From contig BCHH01000007.1 of the NCBI GenBank assembly GCA_001599595.1, forward strand, positions 693,267-751,973: 58,707 nt of DNA, read 5' to 3'. The position numbers were made by a program, and so were the translations under genes. The notes beneath the pieces were generated by a model that saw only the letters and a program-made list of their open reading frames with translations, did not search any database and was not told the origin of the DNA. Shown here piece after piece: positions 33,835 through 46,025 of this stretch; the stretch's first letter is position 1; the number at the start of each line of letters is the position of its first letter. The stretch is from Beverwykella pulmonaria. Lineage: Eukaryota; Ascomycota; Dothideomycetes; Pleosporales; Melanommataceae.

Positions 33835-34931
33835 GCCTGAGGATGAAGAGAGTGGGACGAGAAATAAAGGAAGGGTGGTGAATGGGAAGAGTCCGGAAGG
33901 TGGCCTGAAGATGTGAGGTGGGATGTACAAAACCGAGAGCTGAGAAGTGAGAAATTGGGATTTGATCTTGAGACCTGGATGCGATGAATTGGAATCGAGA
34001 TGTGAGCTTGGATAGCGCAGTGGAATAATAAGAGCTGTGATGTGAATTTCTCGGCTAAGAAATCCGCGCAGGATAGCTGCCTTCGAGTCCTCGAAAACAG
34101 ATGCAAGGATAGTCGGTTAAGGAAACGCGACAAAGGTTAAGTCACGATAATTTAATCCCCCAGTACCCCTCCATTGGCATATGCACATGCATTCCTACCA
34201 GTCAAATTCTCCTCACCTCGCTGACCCCCGCCCGCCGATCCGCTCGCATCCACACCTCGCTCACGCCAGTGCCCGTGCACATAATTACCCGTTCTGACCT
34301 CAGATCTGAGTTCAGAGGCGGCAACACCGCCACAGCCGTGGTTGACAGGCCGCTGGGCTCTTGAGCCGTAGATTCGGTTGAAATGTTAGTCATTTTTAAA
34401 GCATGGGGGTGTGGAGAGGTTATTTGGACGTCGGGGATTGTGGTCGTGTGAGGGGTTGCCAGGCTGGGAAACTCGGGTTCGAATTGGTTGTTTGGAAAAT
34501 CAGAGCCTCGTTTATTGGGAATTGAGGGATCACAGAGAGGATTGGTAGATGGGTCGAATGTACATGTAGTATCTAGGCGGTAGTGAATTGGAAATTAATG
34601 GATAGATTGTTGATCTATAAATTATGTATGAATTCAGGCATGCAATGATAAAGCTGCCTTTTTCTCAGTAATTCAGGCCAAATGTTCATGATGGATAGTA
34701 CGCACCGTGATTTTCTCTTCGTATCTCACTAAAGCTATATATATTTGCTTGCGTCCAGGCTGTGGTATTTCACAGCTTCGGCGAGTCTCTCTCCTCCGCC
34801 AGCTCATCCTCAAACGACACAAAACTCTCTTCGCCATTAAATTTCCTAGAGAAAACGTCAGCCCTATATCCACTCCGTTCCACCATACCAGTCCTTCGAC
34901 AACGACGATGCAGCAATAAAAAACAAAAAAC
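33835..34931. other. Intergenic, no gene recognised
   Basis: About 1.1 kb including the tautomerase promoter and the 3' flank of the phosphatase gene. Only short frames. Confidence 0.55.
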
Positions 34932-35846
34932 TCACCACCCCCTCTCCGCGCCCCCCGACAAGTACCCCGTCTCTGCATTCAAAACACACTCCCAATTCCC
35001 AATCACATCCTTTCCCTCTTTCCTCTCAAACCTCGACAAACTCGCCGTGTAGCACTGGAAGTCATCCTCGTCCATATCCTCCGGCACTCTCCCCGTCAGC
35101 GCGCGTCCAATCGCAATCATAGTCGCTGCATGCGTGCAAATGAGCAGCGCCCTCGGTTTCTCTGGATCTTCATCCATTGTAGAAATAATAGTGGTGAGTG
35201 CTTTCTCGACACGGTCATGCAGTTCCAGGATGCGCTCACCCCGCGAATGGGGTATATGTGTTGATTCGTGGTCGTGGTCGAGGTTGTCGAAATGCGGGGC
35301 GAGGATGGACAGGGTGGGGGGTGAGGGGTGTGTGAAATGTGCACGGCCGAAGAATTCGCTTTTCATATTTTGCATCAGCTCTCCCTCTACACATCGTGGT
35401 GGGCTGCTGAGGAGGGAAGAAAGTATACCCAATCCCCCGATCAACCCTAATCCTTCCCCCGGCCTTCCCCTCCTTAAACAATCTATCCGTAGCCGGCCTC
35501 AGCGTCTGCAGACACCGGTAAAACGGACTCGAGTATATCCTATCTATCGGCGGGTCGAGGGTGCACAGGTAGTCTGCGAGTTCTTTGGCCTGCTCCACGC
35601 CATAGGAGGACAGCGGGGGGTCCGTCGGAATCCCCGTTGGCGTTTTAGATGACGCGGTGTATTCACCTGTTTGCGGGTTGACGGACCAGTTGGAGCGATA
35701 CTAGGATTGTCAGAGATGTTGTGAATTTCGCGTACTGAGGCAGCAGTGTTGGGGCTAACGGAAGGGAGTAATGGTGAAATGAGAGGTCGGGCTGCGAGCT
35801 TGTGACAACGTACAGCGTGTCGGATTACGTAGACTACTTCAATCAT
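34932..35846 (-). CDS. Histidine phosphatase (Tfc7/tau55-like, phosphoglycerate-mutase fold)
   Basis: Three exons: 35846-35814 (33 nt), 35700-35429 and 35358-34932; introns of 113 and 70 nt; 243 residues. The start IEVVYVIRHAYRSNW carries the phospho-accepting His, but with Ala in place of the usual Gly of RHG. The second histidine is in LICTHAATMIAIGRALTG. SSPFYRCLQTLRP is conserved, as is the RSNW-PTGIPTDPPLSSYG segment typical of fungal proteins related to the N-terminal part of TFIIIC subunit Tfc7. It might be a TFIIIC component or a free phosphatase; neither can be told apart here. The acceptor AAAAG|CGAATTC is chosen because it gives the family-typical GIGEFFGRAHF. Confidence 0.85.
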
Positions 35847-38658
35847 TTTCGGGGCTTTTGACTGTTCGAGACTGAAGCGTTGTGATGTTGTGGCATGCGA
35901 TTCTGAAGGGGATGCAAATTTGCCTCGGCTTTTGGTGCGTTATCGATAAGCGACTGCCGAGTAATGATGAATGAAGGACAGCGCGAAAAGAATTGAATTG
36001 TATGAGAATCTGTAGTACGCTTGTTGTGTGTAGAATTTCTATAAACCTGTGCAACTAGATTGATTTCGATCCCGAGTAAGTTATAAAAAACTCATTCTCT
36101 CGAATTGTTTCACTGTTACTATGATTCACAAAACAACCCTAAACTTAACACCTCATCACTTGCCACAAGTTCGCCATCCACTGGACTGCCATGTGAGCAT
36201 TACTATTTCAATCCCCTCATACCTTCTGCCCTCTCAGGCATTATATTCGCCGCAGCCACTCCGTGTTTCAACGTGTCCCCCACGTGTCCCACCCCATGAT
36301 AGCAGACACTCCGTTCGCATGTACCTGTAGAATTCGACCGATTAGTGTTTAGGACAACGTACGTGCCATTCAGAGAGCACTGCGAAAGCGGAAACTTGAA
36401 CCCTTCTGGGCTACGCTAATGTAAGAACGTGTGAGGGTTGCTGTTGGAACACTCGTACTCCCCCTGCACACTTGCATTGATCAACGACACGATAAGCCGC
36501 ATGATGGCATCTTGCAACGGCGAACAGCTCCTAGCCTCCGAGAACATTCTCGCACTGAAGGCTGTGTATTCGCTATCCGTAGCATCGGGCCCGCCACCAT
36601 TCGCTGGGTTTCTCAGCCAAGGTGTTGTTGGGAGGTGACGTCCAGGATCTGAAACTAACGCTAGCAAACTGTGCTGGAACTGGAAGCTCATAAGGAAACC
36701 GCGGGATAAAGCGAAGATTGTCCCGTCCTTAGGACACCACTTCGGGCACAGCGAGAACGCGGGGAAGTCGAAATAACGGTGTGCATCCACTTTTACCAAC
36801 ACATGTGAATCCTTCGGAGCACATGTTAAACAATCTCCTTTCATGCATTGCTTAAGAGAGTTTGAGAACTTACAGTACCTAATTTCTAACGATGCCACTG
36901 CAAGCACATCCCAGCGCGCCGTTGTTAGTAAGCGCGCGAGTCGTTGTGTCTGCCTTGCAATGGAGTATCATGTGCCTGAGGAGGGCTGTTAAAGAAGGGT
37001 TTGATTGAAGAAAGTAGCACGCGAGGGTTACGCAGGTCAATCTTGGCCAGTTGGACCTGCAGATTAGGCGCTAGCCGCATCCTAGATCCATACAAGCGGA
37101 GTCGCCGTTGCGATGCAGGTGATGGTCGTGTTGGTATTCGAAATCACTCTCCTGCTCCTGAACTGAGTGTCAGGCGATGGAGTCCCTGAGGAAGAAATAT
37201 TTGCCCAGTGGATTTGTTCAGATTGAACACGGCCCTTGAGGGTTGTGGTGCCAATTGAGAGGGTGTTCATGGATGGTGGTGATTGAGGGAAATTGGGTTG
37301 GGCGTGGCTTAAACGCCCCACATGGACAGACCCTGGCCTTTTGTTAGTCAAGGTCGTATCGCCGTAGAGGCATTTTACCATGAACGGTATTCGGTAACGA
37401 AAATTTCACTTCCCATTCATGTGGCTGCGAACAGGCAATCAGTAGAGATTCAGATAACAAGATACTTTCATCAACACCTGGGGTTCGTGTGCATGTCCTG
37501 GCACACCACAAGACTGTCCCTGGTGATGGCACAAGCACGGTCCAAGAACATACGTAAAGCTCAGGAGTCCAAGGACCTCTGAGGCTCGTCCAAAGTCATC
37601 CGTGCCAAAAGGCTCGTGCTCTCTGACTTGACAGCTTCACGGACCCCCATGGAGAAGTTGCCGAAGTGTTGAGGGTTTGCGCAGGTCCAGGATTTTTCGA
37701 CCAATGAGGGTTGCATGCTAGTACACACCTATGCACAGTAGGTCGTGTGCCTCTACAGCTATGGGAGCGGTTGCTCTTAGCTTTCTTCTAGAAGCCGGAA
37801 TCCCGCGTTCGAGGACCTTTCTGGTTCTATCGTAGTCCAGGTGCATCTAATCGCATTGCGCCTCTGATACTTGGCGCTGGCGTAGCCTCACGTGTGACTT
37901 TGATTGGATGTGGGATTCCCCACTCCACAAAGTACCCCAGCAGTACTGCAGACTGCAGCCGCATCGCTTTTGACTCTAATGCGCGTGTGATCACCGCTGG
38001 GGTGACCGAGCGGAATACTTAGGCGCACCGCACAGCCTCCTCGGCGATCGCACAGGCCCGGAATTGCTCATTGTCCAATTGCTGTACGGAAACTGAGCAC
38101 GCAATCTATAAGTCCGTCAGCGTGAGTGCACCCGAAGGTAATAGTGTAGTACTGTAGTTGTTGTTTGCTTTTGAAGCCCGATGTGGAGAGGTGAGAAGGT
38201 TCTGGACAGTGGTTAAATTTTGAATATGGACGACCAAACCCCACGAAGTGATCCCAAATAACACATGACGTAAACGTGCTCTAGAACGTCGCGTTGCCTG
38301 ACCAGGTTGCCAGCTAAAATCAGCCAGACGAGTTTCATCATTGTCAGGGAGGATGTTGCAATGGGGATAGACGAAGAAAAGGAAATAATCAACGTAGGCG
38401 CATAGCGGGAAATTAGCGATGCGCCGTCACGTAGTCTCCGATCTGGTTCATTTGGAAGGAGCTACAAAGAACCATGCTTGGGCTTAGACCGATCGTGTGA
38501 GAGAAAAAGCATGGGTGCGGCGAAGGAGTGGCGGCTGCGATGGGCAAAGAGATGCGAGACTAAATATAATTTGCGAATGATTACTAACGGGGTATCGGGA
38601 ATGAAAGAAAACATTGCGACTCGAAACAAAAGAGTCTCAAGGCTGGGATGGTATGGAG
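35847..38658. other. Long intergenic stretch, no supported gene
   Basis: About 2.8 kb. A - strand frame of 163 codons at 36416-36907 has several Cys residues but no ATG start, domain or clear splice partner. The 37001-37582 frames are equally weak. No repeats or RNA genes could be recognised. Confidence 0.45.
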
Positions 38659-39566
38659 CTATCTGGAAATGACGTTGTGCATGGGAATGCTTTTCCCCTC
38701 GTTGTCGTCGGCCAGATTTGCATGGTGAGAGAATTTACCCTTTTGTCCCAGCTTTTTCTCAGTAATCCATACTCGGAGCATGATCACATACCGCACAATG
38801 AGGAACACGACGATGGCGGCAACCAATATTCCAACAATATAGACTCCCACCTTCCAGGACGAGTTTGTTCTAGTGTCTAGGAAGTCGTACACATAAAACC
38901 CTTCCGTCGCAAATGTGACGTACGCCAGCGCAAGATATAAAGCCAGTATGAAAATTATGGGAATCAGATGGAGGAAGGGCAGCGGGGCTGTTCGTGGGAA
39001 TACGATTTCAAAAAGGGCGTAAAGAGAATTTAGAGCATGCTGAGACGTATTCGTCCACGCCTTGAACGTCGAGGGAAAGCCGTTGTCAAAGAGAAGGGCC
39101 CAATAAACAGCTAAGACGTGTCAGTTAGACATACTTGTAGATTTCGCTATAGAATATAGCAATTGGCAAAAAGGCAGAGGTACTTACCAGTCACAATCCA
39201 AGGAAACACAACTATCGTAGAGTAGAATAGGCCGTGGGCGTTTTGGAGAAAACGCGGCAGCCGAGCGAGGGGTGGTGTTCCCGTCAACCAGTAAATACAG
39301 GTATGCATGGCGCTAACAGCGTAGTAGAACGCGAGGCCCCAGTATGTGAGATGAGTGAAGTAAGAGAATGATTGCCTTGAATCCTCGGACAGGCCATGGC
39401 TACCATTCCAGCCGAAGATGGTGAAGATTGTCGTAAATGCGTACAAAGAGAGCAATGCCCGAAGACCAAAGAGAAGGCCAGGTGGGAGAAGCCACGATGT
39501 CTCGTAACGGTAGGTGGGATCAAAGCCGTCCTCGTGGGAAGACGAAGCCTTCTTCGAGAATAGCAT
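38659..39566 (-). CDS. FAR-17a/AIG1-like integral membrane protein
   Basis: Two exons, 39566-39188 and 39110-38659; 77-nt intron with a CTAAC branch; 276 residues. It starts LFSKKASSSHEDGFDPTYRYETSWLL and then has about six hydrophobic helices (for example LFGLRALLSLYAFTTIF, YWGLAFYYAVSAMH, FYSTIVVFPWIV, FLHLIPIIFILALYLALAY, VGVYIVGILVAAIVVFLIV) and a charged cytosolic tail. The pattern matches fungal proteins annotated as FAR-17a/AIG1-like; animal relatives hydrolyse fatty-acid esters of hydroxy fatty acids. The fungal function is not established. Confidence 0.85.
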
Positions 39567-40133
39567 GGTTGCGAAGGGGGACTGTACTCGGTCCTACGGC
39601 AGTGTGGGTGATTGATGGTTTAACGCAGCTTCGAGCGTTTGAAATGCAAGAGAAAGATTGACCGGCGCAACAACGCCAGATAAACCAATTGCGGCGTTGC
39701 GGCGTTGCGGCGTGGCAACGGACAACTCACCTTGGTGTTTGGTGTTGAGGCTGAAGGATTCTTGAATGTCCGCAGGGCTGAGGGCCGGCGCCTTGGCAGC
39801 GCTAAACTAGGCGTTTTGATGCGTGTAACAATCATTAGTCAGGATATTTAGCACAAAAACGCGAAGCCCACGGACCCCGGAGAATAGACAGTTTATCGTG
39901 CCTGGCGCTCGTCTGAGCGCAACCCCCATGCACACCGAGCGGGCGACGACTTTTGGAACTCGGTAGCTATTGGTGGCGCCTGCGGTCCTCGTCTGCACAT
40001 CCTTTAAGACCAACCTTGATGCCATCAATGTCGTACATATCTATCAGCATGACCTCGCACCCCAAATCTGGCCTATCAAGACGACCAATCATCAACGCCC
40101 CTTCTCCAGCATTGCTTCGCATCAAGCATCACC
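39567..40133. promoter_or_regulatory. Divergent region, membrane protein / bZIP
   Basis: 567 bp between outward-reading genes. Contains a (GCGTTGCGG)n-like short repeat at about 39692-39712. No TATA box identified. Confidence 0.35.
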
Positions 40134-41172
40134 ATGAATGACTCTCATGTTTCGGTACGCCTGAGTCATGCCTCATTGACACTGGGCATCGTTCTGACTG
40201 TCTCGATAGAAAGCGCAAAACCTGGCCCGGATAAGAGACAACCAACGTAAGTCCTGCAAACAGTGAAGCTGTTCCCTCTTGGCTGTAGAGTCTATGTTGC
40301 GATTTACAGTGCAGCATGTGGCCTTTGCCTGAGGAGTTTCATTGCAAGACATCCTGAACAGCCTAGACTGACTTGTGCCTCTGGGTTCAGGGCGTTCACG
40401 TGCACGACGAAAAGAGTATCTCCAAGAGCTCGAGGCCAAGCTCCGCAGCTGCGAGCAACTAGGCATCGAAGCCTCATCTGAAATCCAAAGTGCTGCTCGG
40501 AGGGTTCTCGAAGAGAACAAAAAGCTTCGCGCCCTCTTGCGTGAGCGGGGTGTTCCCGAGGCTGAGATTGTGGCCGTTATGGGTGGCTCCAATGACAAGC
40601 CTTTCGAACAAGTCTCCGCAGCGCCAACTTTAAACACCATGCTAGAGAGGAGGATAACCTGCCAGGTTCCTTGCAGTATCGACTCGCCTTCCAGCATGTC
40701 ATCTTCCTCCACGACTTTGGCTGCACGCCCCCCAGCGGTTCCTCCGATCACCATTCCTCAGCAGCGTACAATTACGCTAAGCAACGACTCTCCTAGCCCT
40801 CGCTCGATAGTCTCAAGTACAGGAACTCCACCAGGCTTCGCTGTCAACAACTTCTTCCACTCGTCAATGACTCCAGCCATAGAAATCAAGTCAGAGAGTA
40901 GTATGCCACACTACGGTTACCAGTTCGAACAGCCCATCAACAACTCTTGGACTTATTCGAACGACGCACATTACACTTCAGAACCCATTACGTACTACAA
41001 CACATCGTCTTGTGTTGACGCTGCCAACATCATTCGAACGATGCGATCCGATGTTGGAATCGAACTGGAAACCGATCTGGGATGCTCGCCCCATGATCAA
41101 AACTGCTACGTTGACAACTCGGTCGTCTTTAACATGATGGACAAGTACGCAAACCCGGGGTCTGGTATATGA
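40134..41172 (+). CDS. bZIP transcription factor
   Basis: Three exons: 40134-40154 (21 nt), 40210-40246 (37 nt) and 40391-41172; introns of 55 and 144 nt; 279 residues. Joined, the exons give MNDSHVS-KAQNLARIRDNQ-RRSRARRKEYLQELEAKL, that is a basic region followed by a leucine zipper up to about residue 70. The basic region is cut twice by introns. The rest is Ser/Thr/Pro-rich with no other domain, as in a fungal bZIP group with the NQRRSRARRKEYLQELE signature. ATG 40134 sits in a good context (ACCATGA). Target genes unknown. Confidence 0.9.
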
Positions 41173-43647
41173 TGGAAATTAGGGAACGTAAGACGTGTTT
41201 GGAGGGGCTGGGGTTGGAACGGAACAGCTGCCGCTTGGCTTTCAACATCACATCTCATCCAAGCAAGAATCAAGACGGCGCGACTCATGACAGTCGCAGG
41301 GTATGCCGATGGCAAATTAGGGACACTGAACGTTACTCCAACGACTTTTCTAAGGCTAAGAAGAACGTTGAAACCGGGAGCTGGCATGACCTGGAGGAGA
41401 GACGCGGGACACAATATTTTGAATCTTGACAAACAACGTGGAGGAATGGGGCAAGCATCTCGTGTTACACGAACAGGGACTGGCTCTGAGAAACGTTCAT
41501 TCTTCAGTAATCCAAATGCGGCTTGACCTCAGGAGGCAAGGTCGGGATACCGATGCCAGTGGATACGTAAACTACCTAGTTGAGATCTTATAGCGTGTGT
41601 CTCATTTCACATGCAGATATTACGTCTACTCATATTGATGCTATTGTTGCTATTGTTGCTATTGTTTGGTGTCGTTCTTATTCAAACTGCGACAAATGTG
41701 TATCTCTCATTGTCATCGGTTTTCAGATGTAGTCAAAGGACAATAAATGGTGTTTTGCTTCCAGGACTTTTAGCTTCCATCCTTCCTAAAAATGTCAACC
41801 TTCATTCCTCAAGACTCATTTGTGGCTTTTGTCTCTTTCAATTCCAATATGTCACGAAAATGCATCCCAAAAAGCGCCAAGCGACGAAACGCGCATTCAC
41901 GAAACGCAAACAACACAAGGGACACGAAGATTAACCTGTAAAGAGGCAAAGACACAAGAAAATAGAGGAATACCAATGGAAGTCTCGTAGAGTACCAAAC
42001 AGAAGTCTTCCAAAGCCAAGAAGCAGAACATCCAATGAATTCTGCCTCAGTCGGACGAGACGAACAGCTGGATACTTACAGGACGATTACAACGAGGCCA
42101 TAGCCGCAATCTTCACGCGGCTACTATTCAGCCACTAATCAAGCTTCACGAAAAATTTTGCATAGGATACAACATAATATCAGGGGAGTGCGGGACGATG
42201 ATGGAGACAAAGAGCAGGACGTTGATAAAGATGGTGCGAAAGGGAAGGTCGATTTTGAAGCGGAATTCGGTGAAGACGATGATAACACTGCGCTTATGGC
42301 CTCCAATTTGTACTTCAGCGAGCGATACCATTGGACCAATAAAATGGCGACCCCGGGTGAGAATGATAGTATCTTGAATCAAGTCGCAACATCAATACCA
42401 GTATATCTCAAGATGGCACGACTACGGATTCGTACTATATAACGTCACGACCGAGGAAAGTTAACCAATGTCCATCGTCGTCGACAAAGCGTTTATAAAC
42501 GAGTCAGCACTATATCGTACAGCACTTTCGAAGAAATCTAGGGACTGGTCTTTCTGTCGGACACACCCTTCTCGTTGTGATGCAAGAAGAATTTGCTCAT
42601 GAGAGTCCGCGTCAAAGACAGTTTCGTATATACTTCGTTGACAGCATGGGTCACTACTCCACACCGGCTTGACAGCTTATGTACGACAGGTGGTCAAGGT
42701 CGCTACCAATTTTAAGTGGTCAACGCATCGCAGTCAAGACACACATAGTAAATTTTGAAACATTACGTTCAGCTGCTGTTTCGCAACAATTTTGGAAAGG
42801 GCAAGTGGCTGCCACAATACAATCAACGCTTGAATACTTGCCTTGGTTCACCTTGTAAAGCTAGATACAGAATTCGACGATGCTACTTACGAAGAGATTG
42901 TGGGATTGATTCAAGCTGCATATGATGATAGGCTGGTTGGGAAAACCCCTGTGGCTTGGATTATCTGTCACGACATAGTCAGGGAAGGTAATATAGTGAA
43001 GGTTCCGCTTAATCGTTGATTTCTAAAGACACAACACCAGGAAACGGAGCAGAAATTTACCAATCGAATTAAGACTGTTTACTCTGATTAGGATCTACCA
43101 ATCTCGGAACTAGTTGAAAGTCGATGCTCGTACAATTTGAGAAACAATATGAATTTCATCAATATGATATTGCCGAAGTTCCACTGTTGCCCGAATTTGT
43201 TGCGCAAAAAGACGCTTCTGATGGCTCTTGTCAATAAGGCTTTATATATATTCTTGACAAAATCTAATAGAAAATGAGATTATATACATACCTATCCATT
43301 AGAGAAGTCGCAAAGAGATAGCGGAAGTCGAATTGAAATAGAAAAAGAAGCTTGATAATGAGGATCCATAAGCAGAATGTGGGTGAGAGGGTATGAAGAT
43401 GTTTATTGTGTGTATAATATGTACAGCTGATATATATATAACGGACTGGTTAGTCCGTGGTATATCCACTTGACTGGTATGGTGTCCTGGGCTTACACAA
43501 GCACTTCCGAAGATTGGAGACATGCTGGCCGACAAGCAAATGGCGAATAGCGCTAGTTCGGTAGTCGAGGATATCGATTCTCTGTAGTCTTCAATGCACA
43601 AAGACCCCGAGGGGCCATGTACTAGAAAATTCGCCACGGCTTCGTCC
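41173..43647. other. Long AT-richer gap, possible gene relics
   Basis: About 2.5 kb. A (TATTGTTGC)n-like microsatellite lies at 41634-41666. The + strand near 42880-42990 reads ATYEEIVGLIQAAYDDRL followed soon by a stop, resembling the start of a GNAT-type N-acetyltransferase, which suggests a decayed gene. No complete gene could be built. Confidence 0.35.
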
Positions 43648-44256
43648 CTAGCTAAATAATCCTCCAAACAAACTTCCACCAGCACCCCCTGCCCGTCCTC
43701 CTCTTCTCGCTTCTGTTAACAACCATTGTCTCAAGAACTCCTTATCCTTCATTTGCTCCGGCCTCACAAGCTTCGTCTCGAGTTGAGCTTCCTGCCTACT
43801 AAACGCAAGTAGCGTCGGCATCGACGTGATCTATGTCGCCCTGTCAGCATCCCATCAAATATTTAAGTCCCAATATTAAGAGCTCCGCCTTGTAACAATG
43901 CCAAGAAATAAGCGTACCATATATTTCACCCCCAGATCTCCAATCAACGTAGAATCCAACTCCACCTCCGTGTATCCCAACCCACCTTCCTGTTCTCCAA
44001 CCCTCTCATCTTCAATCAATCCTCTCACAATTGGCTTCACGGTTTGACACATTGTGCACCAGCTCGCGGACCATAGTGTTATGAGGGGTCGGTTGTCGGC
44101 GGCGGAGACCAGGGTGAGGCTATGTAGTTCTTCTGGCGTTCGGATATTTGCGAATATACGATTTTGTTTTGATGGGCTGCTGAAGGCGCGGCGGTGCACT
44201 TGGTGCATGCGAATGAGAAGACTACGTGAAAAGGGGGCGCTGTTTACTAGTATCAT
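43648..44256 (-). CDS. Mitochondrial thioredoxin-like protein
   Basis: Two exons, 44256-43918 and 43830-43648; 87-nt intron, phase 0; 173 residues. The N-terminal 35 residues are Arg/Ser-rich without acids (SRSLLIRMHQVHRRAFSS), a typical mitochondrial presequence. The thioredoxin fold follows, with active site WCTMC instead of WCGPC and the cis-proline in SMPTLL. The C-terminus ends in a Gly-rich tail (GGRAGGAGGSLFGGLFS) after LRQWL. Both active-site Cys are kept, so redox activity is likely; partners are unknown. Confidence 0.88.
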
Positions 44257-44676
44257 GATGATTGGTGGAGTTTAGAATTGGGGCGTGGTGTGGAAGACGC
44301 GTCGAGGTATAAATTGATGGCGCGACGTCATCGTACTAGCCTACGCCAAGCTGCTAAAGCTAACCTTAGCTTAGTGTACCCCGGATTAAATCCAACACCA
44401 ATTCAGTTCCTCGGGGTTAGTTCATCCGAAGAAGCATCGTCGGCATAAATGTACTTCGGGAGAAGCGTTGGCGAAGCTTGGGGAAGCTTGTATCTCCACA
44501 GTGATCGTCTTGCAGCAGCCCCGGAGAGTGTAAATCCAGCAATCAACGGCGAGGATGGACATGGAAGCTTCATATGGAGAATGCAGGGGTAAGCATATTT
44601 CCGAGGCGGACTGTATATTTATATTGCTTTCCAATGATGCGCTCTTTTATTCTCAGTGCGATTTCAGCTCTTCAAA
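44257..44676. promoter_or_regulatory. Divergent region, thioredoxin-like / GH28
   Basis: 420 bp between outward-reading genes. A TATA-like TATATTTATA lies at about 44611-44620, some 60 bp before the GH28 start. Confidence 0.35.
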
Positions 44677-46025
44677 ATGATGTCTCTCCGTCCCTTATTC
44701 CTAGTGTTACTTCAAATTTCTACCACCCTCGGGAACCCCTTCGTCCAAAAAGGCCACCACAATGGACGCAAGACATGCACCGTCGCCGCATATGGAAACC
44801 AAACGGATGACGTGCCAAACATCCTCTATGCGTTCTCAGAATGCGGAAAAGGCGGCACCATCATCTTTCCGCCTGACCAGGTTTACTGGATAGCACAACG
44901 TCTAAACCCCGTCGTCAACGACGTAGAAATCGATTGGCGAGGCCAATGGACTGTACGTGAACACGATCCTCCATTCATTCCCCAAATTCTGTTCGCTAAT
45001 TCAACCAGTTCTCTGACAACCTCACCTACTGGCGCAACAATAACTACTTCATCCCCTTCCAAAACCACCGCGCATCTTTCATCCTCACCGGCTCGCACAT
45101 CACCATCAATGGCCATTCGACCTCAACCCCACACATCCAAGGCAACGGTGATGTCTGGTACAATACTGAAGCGGGAAATACGCAAGAAGGCCGACCCATG
45201 CCCTTCGTCTTCTGGAACGTAACCAACGTCCGCGTTTCAAACTTCCACATCAAAGACCCCGCGCTGTGGTCCCTGAACATCATGAATGGCACAAACATGG
45301 CCTTCACAGATATCAAAGTCAATGCCACAGCGACGAAAGCACCGTATGGAGCGAATTGGGTGCAGAATACAGACGGCTTTGATACTATGGATGCGCGGAA
45401 TGTGAGTTTGACAGGGCTGTGGTACCAGGGCGGTGATGATTGTATCGCGATCAAACCACGCAGCTACGACATCACAGTCCGAAACGTAACATGCCACGGC
45501 GGAAACGGCATCGCGATCGGGAGTCTAGGCCAGTACCTCGAGGACTCCTCCGTCTCGAACGTGCTCGTCGACGATGTAGATATCATCCGGTACAACGAGG
45601 ACATGCACAACCCCGTGTATATCAAAACCTGGATCGGGGTTCCAGTCCCCCAATCCGGGTACGAGAGCGCTGGACAACCCCGTGGAGGCGGCTGGGGAAA
45701 TGTGTCGCATATCACGCTGAGCAATTTTCGAGTGCAGGGCGCGGATTCGCCCCCGAGTATCACGCAGGATAATGGAAATAATGGAAGTTTCTCAGGGAGT
45801 AGTAAGATGCTGGTTAGTGATGTGCGGTTTGTGAATTTTACGGGGTGGTTGAATGGGAAGAGTGGGGCGGGGAGTGTGAGTTGTAGCAAGGTGCAGCCGT
45901 GTTACGATGTGTTTTTTGAGGATATAAAGCTGAGGAATGGGGTTAATGGGACGGAGAACGTGAGTGGAACGTGTAAGTATGTAAAGGAAGGGGGTGTGCA
46001 TGGACTTGTTGGTAGTGGTTGTTAG
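44677..46025 (+). CDS. GH28 polygalacturonase, exo-type, secreted
   Basis: Two exons, 44677-44952 and 45009-46025; 56-nt intron with a GCTAATT branch; 430 residues. Signal peptide MMSLRPLFLVLLQISTTLG. The right-handed beta-helix motifs of GH28 are in order: NTDGFDT, QGGDDCIAIK, CHGGNGIAIGSLGQY and PVYIKTW. They carry the three catalytic aspartates. The GFDT and GGNG forms fit exo-polygalacturonases or related exo-enzymes rather than endo-PGs. About eight N-glycosylation sites (for example NVTN, NGTN, NVSL) support secretion. The product would release galacturonate from pectin ends. Confidence 0.93.

Noticed and set aside
36416..36907. 163-codon Cys-containing - strand frame
   Set aside because: No ATG, no recognisable domain and no convincing splice to an upstream exon.
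37741..37840. tRNA-like GTTCGAGG box
   Set aside because: No matching T-stem, acceptor stem or A box; no tRNA could be folded here or elsewhere in the window.
41611..41934. 107-codon frame with a leucine run
   Set aside because: The leucine run is a microsatellite translation; no start context, family or splice support.
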